50,120 nt of DNA from NCBI GenBank assembly GCA_016190505.1, contig JACPQM010000079.1, positions 1 through 50,120 of the forward strand, read 5' to 3'. Positions 24,409-32,906 of the stretch are shown here, piece by piece. Position numbers and translations under genes: made by a program. The stretch is from Chloroflexota bacterium. Lineage in GTDB: Bacteria; Chloroflexota; Dehalococcoidia; JACPQK01. The notes beneath the pieces are model-generated. The model saw only the letters and a program-made list of their open reading frames with translations. It was not told the origin of the DNA and made no database searches. The first letter of the stretch is position 1, and every line of letters starts with the position of its first letter.

Positions 24409-24798
24409 TCACCGGGCCACCCTGCCGGACCACGGATACGCCTCTTGCTCGGCGATCCATGTGCTCACCTCTCGATGTGGCAGGTCCAACACTACTTCCC
24501 AGAAGCCCAGCGTGCGGGGGGACAGCCCTTGCCCTCGCCGCCGCAGTACCCATTCCCGAATGACGCCCTTTCCGGCCATCTCCATCAACCAATGGGTCTG
24601 CTGCCAACTCCCCTCGGCCAGCACCCGCCCAATAATAAAGTCGCGGTCACGCTGCCATCGCAGGCGACGGAACTGGATGTCCCAGAAAAGGGGTTTCAGC
24701 TCTGGCGGGAGAGGCGGCGACGCCGTCTCCGCGGGTGTCAGGCCGCCATTCTTTGGTCCGCGACGCTTCGTTGCCGTGAGCTCCGGCGTTTTAGACAC
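24409..24798 (-). CDS. DUF6922-domain protein (orphan antitoxin-like)
   Basis: A 129-residue protein with PLFWDIQFRRLRWQRDRDFIIGRVL at about 37-61, followed by WLMEMAGKGVIREWVL and LSPRTLGFWEVVLDL. This is the DUF6922 pattern, often found just before an AbiEii-type nucleotidyltransferase toxin. No such partner is present downstream, where only the xanthine-dehydrogenase relic lies, so the gene may be a leftover. It is on the same strand as the restriction operon. Confidence 0.7.
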   Translation of the reverse strand: MSKTPELTATKRRGPKNGGLTPAETASPPLPPELKPLFWDIQFRRLRWQRDRDFIIGRVLAEGSWQQTHWLMEMAGKGVIREWVLRRRGQGLSPRTLGFWEVVLDLPHREVSTWIAEQEAYPWSGRVAR

Positions 24799-24850
24799 GA
24801 CAACCTCCAGTCATTCCTCTGCCGGACCGAAGGCCAGCCCCGGTCGGCCC

Positions 24851-27142
24851 CTACGCTGGCTTCGCCGCCAGGGCGGCGCGGACCTTCTCCGGGGTCAGCG
24901 GTAGCTCACGGAGGCGGACGCCGGCAGCATTGTGGATGGCGTTGGCCACCGCCGGGGCCACGCCTACGGTACCCTCTTCTCCCACCCCCTTGGCCCCGAA
25001 CGGGCCGGTGGGGGAAGCGCACTCCACGACGGTGTTCTCACCCTTCACCGAGTCCAGCGCCGTGGGCAGCCGGTAGTCCATGAGGTTGGGGTTGGCCACC
25101 CGGCCCCCATCGAAGCGGAGCTCCTCCCACAGGCTGAGGCCCAGTCCCATCAGGGCCGCCCCATCCATCTGCCCTTGCAGGCTCAGGGGGTTGATGGTCT
25201 GGCCCACGTCCTGGGCACTGACCAGCTTGATAACCCTGACTGCCCCGGTCTCGGGGTCCACCTCCACCTCCGCACCCTGGGCGCCATACTTCCACACCGC
25301 CGGGGCATCCCCGGGCGGCTCGCCGCCGCCCCGAAGGTGCAGCCCACCCATGTAGGTCCCCGTGCCGATGATGGGCCCACCCAGCCTGGTATGGGCCGCG
25401 GCGCACACCCTGGGGAGGGTGGTCCAGATCTCCGGGGCATCGCGGACTACAATGCGGCCATCCTCCACGGTCAGGTCGCCCTGGTTGACCTTGAGCATCT
25501 GGGCAGCGATGGCCAGGGCCTGCTCCCGGGCCTCGGCAGCGGCAATCCTGATAGCGTTGCCGCAGGTGGTGGTGATACGGTCGCCCAGGGCACCGGCATC
25601 GAAGGGGGTGTGATCGGTGTCGTAGAGGGGCAGGGACACGTCCTCGAAACGCACCCCCAGCTCCTCGGCGGCGATCTGGGCCAGGGCGGTCTGGGAGCCC
25701 TGTCCGATCTCGGGCGCCCCGCACTGGACCAGCGCCGTCCCGTCCTCGTTGAGCTGGACCACGGCGCTGGAAGGATACGGAGGCGGCGGATACTTATGAT
25801 AGCAGACCAGGCCTATCCCCCGGTTGGGCGCCGTCTTCCGGCCCCAGCCGATAGCCTTCGCCGCTTCTTGCAGGCACTGCCTGGCGCCTACACCCCGCAG
25901 CACCTGGCCAGCCGCGTTCCGGCTGCCCTCGTCCACCAGGTTCTTCAGACGGAGCTCCAGGGCATCCAGGCCCAGCTTCTCGGCTATCATGTCAATGGCG
26001 CTCTCGATGGCGAAGGTGGGCTGGGGCATGAGCCGCCCCCGGAAGGCGCTGGCGGGCATCCGGTTGGTGTACACGGTGTACGAGGCGATGCTGACATGGG
26101 GGATGTCATACGGTCCAGGCAGCGCCTCCAGCGGGCCCCGCCCGTAGTTGAGGGCCTCGGCGTAGGCGCCGGTATCCCACACAATCTCCATGGCCAGGGC
26201 GGTCAGCGTGCCGTCACGTTTGGCGCCTATCCTTAGCTTGATCACGCATTCCGGCGCCCGGAAGAGGGCGAAGTCCTCGTCCCTGGCCATTACCAGGCGC
26301 ACTGGCCGCCCGGTCCTCTGGCTCAGGGCCACGGCGAAGGCCTCGTGCCCCGGCCTTCCCTTGCCCCCGAAGCCACCACCCACCCAGGTGCCCACTACCC
26401 GCACCTGGCTGACGGGCAGGCCAAAGGCCAGGCTAATGTAGGACCGGACCAGGAAGGGCCGCTGGGTGCTGCTCCAGATAGTGACCCTGCCCGAGGCAGG
26501 CTCGAAGCTGGCCAGGCAGGCGTGAGGTTCCAGGTAGCCGTGATGCACGCTGTGGGTGCGGAAGGTGTCTTCGAACACGTAGTCCGCCTCGCGGAAGCCC
26601 TGCTCCACGCTCCCCTGGCGCAGCTCGAAGTAGCCGCATACGTTGGTCCCCGGCCTCATGGGGCGGCCGTACTGCTGGCCCCAGGCTCCAAACTCGTAAC
26701 GGCCCAGCTCCTCATGGAGCAAAGGGGTATCCGGCACCATGGCCTCCTCCGGGTCCAGCACCGCGGGCAACTCCTCGTACTCCACCTCGATGGCTTCCGC
26801 TGCTTCCTGCGCCGTCTCCTCGTCTACGGCGGCCACCGCTGCCACCTCTTCGCCAACGTAGCGCACCCTGTCCCTGGCGAAGATGTAGTGGTCCTGGAGC
26901 ACCAGGCCGACCCTGTGCGCGGGGACGTCTCTAGAGGTGAGCACGGCCTTGACGCCGGGCATGCGCTCGGCCCGGGAGGTGTCTATGCGCAGGATGCGGG
27001 CATGGGGATAGGGGCTGCGCAGGACCTTGCCCACCAGCATACCTGGCAGCCTCACCTCGGCCACGTACACCGCCCGGCCCGTCGCCTTCTCCGGCGCATC
27101 CACCCTGGGCGCGGAGTGTCCGATAACTCTGTAGTCAGGCAT
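24851..27142 (-). CDS. Molybdenum hydroxylase large subunit 1 (xanthine dehydrogenase family)
   Basis: A 763-residue molybdopterin-cytosine-dinucleotide subunit that hydroxylates aromatic or N-heterocyclic carbons with water. Features are the small N-terminal domain (GHSAPRVDAPEKATG), GGGFGGK (255-261), EPHACLASF, FRGRLMPQPTFAIES, EIGQGSQTAL, and GAKGVGEEG with the catalytic glutamate near 722. The ATG at 27142 is preferred over 27148: the paralogue at 38910 has the same leader (GAGGTAAACCA before its ATG), and here GAGGTATGCCA occupies that place. FAD and 2Fe-2S partners are not adjacent and may be shared with the set at 42150-43593. It ends the minus-strand catabolic operon. Confidence 0.92.
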   Translation of the reverse strand: MPDYRVIGHSAPRVDAPEKATGRAVYVAEVRLPGMLVGKVLRSPYPHARILRIDTSRAERMPGVKAVLTSRDVPAHRVGLVLQDHYIFARDRVRYVGEEVAAVAAVDEETAQEAAEAIEVEYEELPAVLDPEEAMVPDTPLLHEELGRYEFGAWGQQYGRPMRPGTNVCGYFELRQGSVEQGFREADYVFEDTFRTHSVHHGYLEPHACLASFEPASGRVTIWSSTQRPFLVRSYISLAFGLPVSQVRVVGTWVGGGFGGKGRPGHEAFAVALSQRTGRPVRLVMARDEDFALFRAPECVIKLRIGAKRDGTLTALAMEIVWDTGAYAEALNYGRGPLEALPGPYDIPHVSIASYTVYTNRMPASAFRGRLMPQPTFAIESAIDMIAEKLGLDALELRLKNLVDEGSRNAAGQVLRGVGARQCLQEAAKAIGWGRKTAPNRGIGLVCYHKYPPPPYPSSAVVQLNEDGTALVQCGAPEIGQGSQTALAQIAAEELGVRFEDVSLPLYDTDHTPFDAGALGDRITTTCGNAIRIAAAEAREQALAIAAQMLKVNQGDLTVEDGRIVVRDAPEIWTTLPRVCAAAHTRLGGPIIGTGTYMGGLHLRGGGEPPGDAPAVWKYGAQGAEVEVDPETGAVRVIKLVSAQDVGQTINPLSLQGQMDGAALMGLGLSLWEELRFDGGRVANPNLMDYRLPTALDSVKGENTVVECASPTGPFGAKGVGEEGTVGVAPAVANAIHNAAGVRLRELPLTPEKVRAALAAKPA

Positions 27143-27161
27143 TGGCATACCTCACAATCCC

Positions 27162-27189
27162 GGGGGGCGACCCGGCGGGTCGCCCTTAC
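27162..27189. repeat. GGGGGCGACC palindrome between Mo subunit and UbiD genes
   Basis: GGGCGACCC and GGGTCGCCC pair closely around CGGC-type centre, a variant of the 148-177 palindrome. It overlaps the UbiD stop by a few bases. Confidence 0.6.
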
Positions 27190-28613
27190 ATAGGCCATCT
27201 CTTCTGGACACGCTCCAGGAGCTCGGGGCTGTAGGATATAGGCTCGGCGAAGTCGTGCATCCACTCGAAGGGCTTACAGGCCTCGATCACGGCCTGCGTC
27301 TTGTAATACGCCTCCCGGGACACCGGCCGCCGCATCATCGGGTCCAGGCCCGTGGTGAGCACCCGGCGCACGATCTCGATGCCCTTCTCCGGATCAGACC
27401 GGGTGGCCAGCGCCCAGAGCACGTCCCGGACGTTGGTGGGGTCAATGTCGTCGTCCACCACGATCACGTAGCGGCCTCCGCCACCGCCGCACATCTGGGA
27501 GAGCAACAGGCCCGCCTGCCGGGCATGGCCCGGGTAGCGCTGCTTTATGGACACCACCAGGATGAGGCGGGTCATACCCTCGGGCGACCATACCCCCTTC
27601 ACGTCAGGCACGCCGGCCCGTACCAGGGCGTTGTGTAGCAGGGCGCTGTCCATCAGGGCGGCGAAGAAGCTGTTCTCGTGGGGCGGCCGGTCCATGGGCG
27701 AGCCCAGCAGGATGGGGGAGTTGCGGTGGTACACTGCCTCCACCTCGAGCACCGGCTCCGACTCCGCCTCCGTGCTGTAGTAGCCCAGGGCCTCCCCGAA
27801 AGGCCCCTCCAGCTTTTCGACCCCGGGGTGGACCCAGCCGGCGATCACGATCTCGGCGTCCGCCGGCACAGGCAGGCCGGTGACCGGCTCATTGACGACC
27901 TCCACTGGCTCACCCCTGACCGCCCCGGTGTAGCAGTACTCGTTCACGCCCAGGGGCACGGGCATGGCAGCCACCCGGAACAGGAGAGGGTCCTGCCCCA
28001 GGCACACGGCCACCGGGCAAGGCTGGCCCTTAGCGTGCCATTTCTCCAGGTTGAGGCGGCCGTGCTTGCCGGGCTCGATATTGAGGCTTGCCGACCTCCG
28101 GTCGTGGAGCATCATGCGGTAGACACCCAGATTGATGGCCCCGCTATCCGGGTCCCGGGTCACCACCACGTCCCCGGTGCCTATGTACCGTCCCCCGTCC
28201 TTTTCCTGCCAGCGGGGCACCGGGAACTTCAGGAGGTCTACGTCGGTCCCCTGGTGGACGTTCTCGAAGATGGGCCCGCTCTCCACCTGCTGGGGAGGGA
28301 ACGCCTTGGAGCGGTCCATCCACTCACCCACCTTTTCCCGCAGCGCCTGGATGATGTCGTTTATGGTGTAGGTAGTGGGCAGGCCCAGGGTGAGCGCTAT
28401 GCGACTGGGGGACCTGGTGGGCAAGGTCAGCACCCGGTAGCCTCTGGGATAGCCGGGGATGTCATCGAAGAGCAGGGCCGGGCCATCCGTTTGCCTCTGG
28501 GCAAGCCCGGTCAGGGCGCCGATCTCGAGGTCCCAGTGGGCACCCTCGATACTCCGTAGCTCACCCATTGCCTCCACTTGTTGTAGCCAGTCCCTGAGGT
28601 CCTTTGGCGGCAT
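27186..28613 (-). CDS. UbiD family decarboxylase 1
   Basis: A 475-residue prenylated-FMN-dependent (de)carboxylase of unsaturated or aromatic acids. The arginine in NLGVYR (R166) and the two glutamates in EGPFGE (E269 and E274) correspond to the R-E-E catalytic set of UbiD/Fdc enzymes. LDPMMRR and IVVDDDIDPTN near the C terminus are also typical. The prFMN synthase (UbiX) is not in the window. It lies 43 bp before the molybdenum hydroxylase and 39 bp after a binding-protein gene on the same strand, implying joint action on an imported aromatic acid. The substrate is not evident. Confidence 0.92.
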   Translation of the reverse strand: MPPKDLRDWLQQVEAMGELRSIEGAHWDLEIGALTGLAQRQTDGPALLFDDIPGYPRGYRVLTLPTRSPSRIALTLGLPTTYTINDIIQALREKVGEWMDRSKAFPPQQVESGPIFENVHQGTDVDLLKFPVPRWQEKDGGRYIGTGDVVVTRDPDSGAINLGVYRMMLHDRRSASLNIEPGKHGRLNLEKWHAKGQPCPVAVCLGQDPLLFRVAAMPVPLGVNEYCYTGAVRGEPVEVVNEPVTGLPVPADAEIVIAGWVHPGVEKLEGPFGEALGYYSTEAESEPVLEVEAVYHRNSPILLGSPMDRPPHENSFFAALMDSALLHNALVRAGVPDVKGVWSPEGMTRLILVVSIKQRYPGHARQAGLLLSQMCGGGGGRYVIVVDDDIDPTNVRDVLWALATRSDPEKGIEIVRRVLTTGLDPMMRRPVSREAYYKTQAVIEACKPFEWMHDFAEPISYSPELLERVQKRWPM

Positions 28614-28652
28614 GTTGCTCCTTCCCTTTCTCTTTCCCTATCTCTTTCTGGC

Positions 28653-30407
28653 CTACCTATCCAGCCAGATGCGTTCCAGCCACATCGCCGTGTACCATGG
28701 GTCGCCGAACTTGTAGCCCTTTACCCATTTGTTGGTGGCGGCGTGGTCCTGGGCGGCGGGCAACGAGATCTCGTAGGCCTGGTCAATCACTCGCGCTTCG
28801 AGCTTTTTGGCGACGGCTATGGCCCTGGCCGGGTCCAGCTCGCTGTTGACCTGGTCAATAAGCTTGTCCAGCTCAAGGTCCTTGATGCGCCCTCGGTTTA
28901 TGGTTTCTGGCGATAGGCCGTGATAGTTGGCATAGCGACGGTAGCGGTCACCCAGTGAGTTTAGCATGAAGGCCGCCCCAGGGAAGTCACCCATCTGGGT
29001 GGTGGACTCCCACTCCTGCGCGCCCTGGAACACGATCTTCGCTCGGATTCCCACCTTTTCCCACATGGCCGCCACAGCCTGGGCAAGCTCTGGAGCCGGG
29101 GTCTTGTACCTTGTGTTAGCACGCAAGACGATGTCCAGTCCGCTAGGCGAGCCCGCCTCTGCCACTAGCTTACGCGCTTCGTCGGGGTGGTACTCTACGT
29201 AGCGCCTGGTCTCCGGGGGCAGCTCGTCAAAGGTCACACTGAACGGGCTGGATGTAGGAGGGAAGAGTGGTCCCGCGGCTCCCCGGCCCATAAGGACGAC
29301 ATCCAGCAAGGTCTGCCGGTCAGTGGCCATGGACAGCGCCCGCCTGATCCTAACGTCGTTGAAGGGTGGCAGGTCCGTCCGCAAGTAGATCTCGCCAGGT
29401 GCGCTCTGGTCCATGCAGCCTTGCACCTCTATGTTGCGGTCCTTCTCAAGCTGCTGGGCGATAACGGCGGGGATCTTGCGCTGGATCATGTCCACCTTCC
29501 CAGAGCGGAGGGCAGCAACCTGGGTGCTCAGGTCCGGAATAATGTCCTGCTCCGCGTAGTCCGCGTAGGGTAGCCCTTGCTTGAAGTAAGCGGGGTGCTT
29601 CTCATAGACGACCTTGACCCCCGGACGGTGCTCTTTGAATGTAAACGGCCCGGTCCCGATGTAAGACTTGGTGGGATCGTTCCAGTTACCGTAAGGTTCG
29701 ACGGCCTCCCGGGCCAGCACCACCATGCCGTATTTGCTGGCTAGCCCCGCTTCAATCAAAGCGCCCAGCGGCCCCCTGGTGTGGATGCGCACCGTGTACC
29801 GATCGGACGCCTCCACCCTGTCCACCATTGCGGCGATGTTGTCTATGCCCCGGACTGGCTCCTGGAACAGGCCCCGGTCGAGGCTGTAGGCCACGTCATC
29901 GGCGATCATCTCCCGCCCGTTCACTGGCGGTTTGTTATGGAATCTGACCCCCTGAATGAGCTTCAACTCCAGGAGTGAGTCAGTTACCCATGTCCAACTT
30001 TGCGCCAACTCCGGGACAAGCACCGCTTCGCAGCCTTTGGTGGCGTCGTAGGGGGTGACGAGCAAGCTGAAGTTCAGGTTGTGCTGGCTGCGCGTATCCG
30101 CATTGCCCCCCTTGGTCCTGTGGCCATCCCAACCCCTGGGGTCGTTAACCTCTACGTACCGGATGGTGCCGCCGTATTTGGGGCCGGCGGCGGCCACGGC
30201 GGTGGGCGCCAGGGTGGGCGTGGGCTGGGGGGTCGCGCCACCGCCGGGGAGTGGGCGTTGGGGGGTGGCCGTGGCCGCCACCACGCTGGTCGGGGCAACG
30301 GTGGCCGTTGGCCTTGCCGTCGTCGCCGGAGGTGCTGTGGGCGTGGCTGCGGGGGCACAGGCAGCCAGCGCCAGGAGTAGTAGCCCGGCAAACCTTATTG
30401 CCTTCAT
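28653..30407 (-). CDS. ABC transporter substrate-binding lipoprotein 1 (family 5)
   Basis: A 584-residue extracytoplasmic solute receptor of the oligopeptide/nickel family. The signal peptide ends in a lipobox LALAAC, with Cys17 to be lipidated, followed by about 60 residues rich in Thr, Pro and Ala acting as a stalk. The domain opens KYGGTIRYVE and contains NLNFSLLVTPYD, IGTGPFTFKEH and DVRIRRALSMATDRQTL. AAGGAGG precedes ATG 30407; an upstream in-frame start has no support. No permease or ATPase gene is adjacent. The leader and stalk are nearly identical in DNA to those of the gene at 32906-34657. Confidence 0.9.
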   Translation of the reverse strand: MKAIRFAGLLLLALAACAPAATPTAPPATTARPTATVAPTSVVAATATPQRPLPGGGATPQPTPTLAPTAVAAAGPKYGGTIRYVEVNDPRGWDGHRTKGGNADTRSQHNLNFSLLVTPYDATKGCEAVLVPELAQSWTWVTDSLLELKLIQGVRFHNKPPVNGREMIADDVAYSLDRGLFQEPVRGIDNIAAMVDRVEASDRYTVRIHTRGPLGALIEAGLASKYGMVVLAREAVEPYGNWNDPTKSYIGTGPFTFKEHRPGVKVVYEKHPAYFKQGLPYADYAEQDIIPDLSTQVAALRSGKVDMIQRKIPAVIAQQLEKDRNIEVQGCMDQSAPGEIYLRTDLPPFNDVRIRRALSMATDRQTLLDVVLMGRGAAGPLFPPTSSPFSVTFDELPPETRRYVEYHPDEARKLVAEAGSPSGLDIVLRANTRYKTPAPELAQAVAAMWEKVGIRAKIVFQGAQEWESTTQMGDFPGAAFMLNSLGDRYRRYANYHGLSPETINRGRIKDLELDKLIDQVNSELDPARAIAVAKKLEARVIDQAYEISLPAAQDHAATNKWVKGYKFGDPWYTAMWLERIWLDR

Positions 30408-30493
30408 GGTAGCCTCCTTGCCAGTACATCCGGCTCCAAGCCGGAGCCCGCCCGCGGCTTGACCATCGCCTTCACGCGTGAACAACCGGGACA

Positions 30494-31399
30494 CTAGCGC
30501 CCCTCGTGCTCCAGCCAGAAGTTGGCCATGTCTAGGCAGCGGGCGAACCATACCCCGGGTTGCCCTTTGGCATACTCAATGAACTTCTCCGCTACCCTGG
30601 CAGCCCCGGGCCTTCCTCCATTGTGGGCGTGCATGGAGTAGATAAACTTCATGGGGTGCCTGGCCGACTCCTCATAGTGGGCGTCGAATTCATCCTTCAG
30701 TTGCTGAAGCGCTCCCGCCAGACCTAGAGGCAGGACGTCATTGTCTGTGTAGGCGGGCCTCACATAGCCCACGGAAACCAGCTTCCTCCCCTTGACGTTG
30801 ATAATGTAGGGAATGTCCGCGTCGTTGTAGTCACCATCCCACAGGAACCCCTCTTCAGCGAGTATCTCTAAGGTGTTGGGGGTAGGCCTGGGGCCAGGAG
30901 ACATGTAGCCGTAGGGCCTTTCCCCAGCAGCCTTCTCAATAGCGGCAACGGACTTGAGCAGGGCCTCCCGTTCCTCCTCCCTTGACTTGAAGGTGGGTGG
31001 ATGAATGGCCTGGTCCCAACCGTGGGTGGCAATCTCATGGCCTTGTCTCTTGATCTCCCTGGCGGTGTCGGGCCAAAGCTCTGCGCTCAGCCCGCTCATC
31101 ATTACCGTGGCCTTAACGCCTTGCCTGTCGAGCATGTCCATGAGGCGCCATACCCCCGCTTTGAAGCCGTATTCCCGAATGCTCAAAGCCAGATAGTCTT
31201 CCTTGTGATGCGAACCGGCAGGCATGCCTCGCCCTCCCGTGACACCAGGGCGAGGGAGGGACTCCCACTCGAGCATGATCTTGATAGTAACGGCTAATTG
31301 CGCTCCTCCGGGCCACTGGATGAACCAACCCGGCCGCCGGACGTCTTTGGGCCGGTAGTCCCACTGGTACCAGTCAAGGGCGTACTGTTGCGTCACCAC
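30494..31399 (-). CDS. Polysaccharide deacetylase-like (PuuE-type) hydrolase
   Basis: A 301-residue NodB-fold protein. It has GVKATVMMSG, the histidine motif GHEIATHGWDQ, SVAAIEKAAGERPYGYMSPG and EEGFLWDGDYNDADIPY, and ends with HAHNGGRPG. These are close to PuuE-like and other cyclic-imide or amide hydrolases rather than chitin deacetylases. The first canonical motif (D-D) is not visible in AVTIKIMLEWES. GTG 31399 is preferred: GGAGG lies 8 bases before it; a TTG at 31414 would overlap that site. It sits between UbiD and binding-protein genes in the catabolic operon, so hydrolysis of an imported amide is plausible. Confidence 0.8.
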   Translation of the reverse strand: MVTQQYALDWYQWDYRPKDVRRPGWFIQWPGGAQLAVTIKIMLEWESLPRPGVTGGRGMPAGSHHKEDYLALSIREYGFKAGVWRLMDMLDRQGVKATVMMSGLSAELWPDTAREIKRQGHEIATHGWDQAIHPPTFKSREEEREALLKSVAAIEKAAGERPYGYMSPGPRPTPNTLEILAEEGFLWDGDYNDADIPYIINVKGRKLVSVGYVRPAYTDNDVLPLGLAGALQQLKDEFDAHYEESARHPMKFIYSMHAHNGGRPGAARVAEKFIEYAKGQPGVWFARCLDMANFWLEHEGR

Positions 31400-31477
31400 A
31401 ATGCCTACCTCCAAAGGGGCTTGCTCCAGTTATTCACTTTCATCCCGGCTGGCCGCCCCGGTGTCCTCTTCCCCAAG

Positions 31478-32782
31478 CTACTCAGGCAGACGGGCCATGT
31501 CGGGGAAGGGTTGGCCGAACGGCCGGGTGGCATCTATGCCGACCTTGGCAGTGGCGCCGCCGCCACAAGAGGGGTCCAGGCCCGTGGACATCATGCCCCG
31601 AAGGACCACGAAGTCGTCATCGGGCTGGCTTCGGGTGGCCACCGCCCACATGACCTGCTCCATGTCGAACGCGTTGATGTCATCATCCACCACCACCGCC
31701 ACCTTGACATCTCTCATGCTCAGTGCGGCCGCCAGCACATTGCGGGCCTCCTGGGCGGACCGCTGGCGAAGGGATATGAAGAGGGTCTTTACGGTGGGCC
31801 GGTGGACCGCCCTCACTCCAGGAAACTGGCTCTTGAGATCCTCGAGGAAGGCGGCTTCGCGAAGAAGCTGGCCGATCAGGTGGACCTCCGTGGTAGGAAG
31901 CCCGCACAGAACGGCCTGATAGATGGGGTCCCGGCGATAGGTAACCGCCGTCACTTCTACCACGGGCTTGGGGGAGGCCGGCGTGTAGTAGCCGGTGAAC
32001 TCGCCGAAGGGCCCCTCCTCCTCCCGGACGTCGAGGGGGACGCGGCCCTCGATGACTATCTCCGCCGATGCAGGGACCTCCACGTCCACCGTCTTGCACT
32101 TGACCAGCTCCACGGGCTCGCCGCGGAGGGCCCCAGCCAGCCCCAGTTCGTCCACCCCGTAGGGCGCGAACCACTGGCTGACCACAGAGACAACGGGGTC
32201 GCAGCCGATAGCTATGGCGACCTCGAGGGCACGCCCCCGGGCTTCCGCTTTCCCGTAGTGAATGCCGGTATGCGAGAAGTCATGGAGGTCAGTGCCCAGC
32301 CTCCGTTTTCCTTTGAGCTGATGGCGGATGATGGACACGTTCCTGGTCCCCGTCTCCAGATCTTTGCAGAAGAATACCCCCGCAGTAATATACGGTCCCC
32401 CGTCCTTGGGGCTAAAGGTGGGGATGGGTAACCGTGTCAAATCAATCTGCTCCCCAGTGAGGACCACGTCCTGGCAGGGGCCGCTGGCCACCAACCTGGG
32501 TGGTATGAGTTGGGCAATGCCATCCAGCACGCGCTGGGTGACGTTCTGCTCCGTGCATTCCATAGCCATGAGCACCCGCTCCCGCGTGCCGAAAATACCC
32601 CCCACCAGGGGCATGTCCGAACCTTGCACCTGGCGGAACAGGAGGGCAGGGCCATGCGACCGGGTGGCCCGGTTCAGCCTACGGGCAACCTCGTATTTGG
32701 GGTCCGTTTCTTCAGCTACGGTCTGGAGTTGGCCCTGGTCCTCCAAATAGTTCAGAAACTGCCGCAGGTCTGCGAATGCCAT
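31478..32782 (-). CDS. UbiD family decarboxylase 2
   Basis: A 434-residue paralogue of the UbiD at 27186. The arginine in SIIR (about 153) and glutamates E256 and E261 in EGPFGE match the prFMN catalytic set; KVAVVVDDDINAFDMEQV and STGLDPSCGGG close the fold. It is about 40 residues shorter than the other copy and differs through most of its length, so the two likely act on different acids. AGGAGA precedes the ATG. The gene lies between the second binding protein and the deacetylase with gaps of 123 and 78 bp. Confidence 0.92.
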   Translation of the reverse strand: MAFADLRQFLNYLEDQGQLQTVAEETDPKYEVARRLNRATRSHGPALLFRQVQGSDMPLVGGIFGTRERVLMAMECTEQNVTQRVLDGIAQLIPPRLVASGPCQDVVLTGEQIDLTRLPIPTFSPKDGGPYITAGVFFCKDLETGTRNVSIIRHQLKGKRRLGTDLHDFSHTGIHYGKAEARGRALEVAIAIGCDPVVSVVSQWFAPYGVDELGLAGALRGEPVELVKCKTVDVEVPASAEIVIEGRVPLDVREEEGPFGEFTGYYTPASPKPVVEVTAVTYRRDPIYQAVLCGLPTTEVHLIGQLLREAAFLEDLKSQFPGVRAVHRPTVKTLFISLRQRSAQEARNVLAAALSMRDVKVAVVVDDDINAFDMEQVMWAVATRSQPDDDFVVLRGMMSTGLDPSCGGGATAKVGIDATRPFGQPFPDMARLPE

Positions 32783-32825
32783 GCCGGTCTCCTATCTGGG
32801 TTCACATTCCCCTGCGCGGCATCCA

Positions 32826-32853
32826 GTAGGGGCATGGCGCGCCATGCCCCTAC
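32826..32853. repeat. 28-bp perfect palindrome
   Basis: GTAGGGGCATGGCG is exactly inverted to its right. It has the same GTAGGGGC ends as the 148-177 copy but a different centre. Confidence 0.8.
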
Positions 32854-32884
32854 GATTCGACGCCCCCGCGCGCGGCGCCGAACG

Positions 32885-32906
32885 GGGGCGCGATTAATCG
32901 CGCCCC
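32885..32906. repeat. 22-bp perfect palindrome at the stop of binding protein 2
   Basis: GGGGCGCGATT is exactly inverted to its right, ending at the last base of the gene. It may serve as an end-of-message hairpin. Confidence 0.7.
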
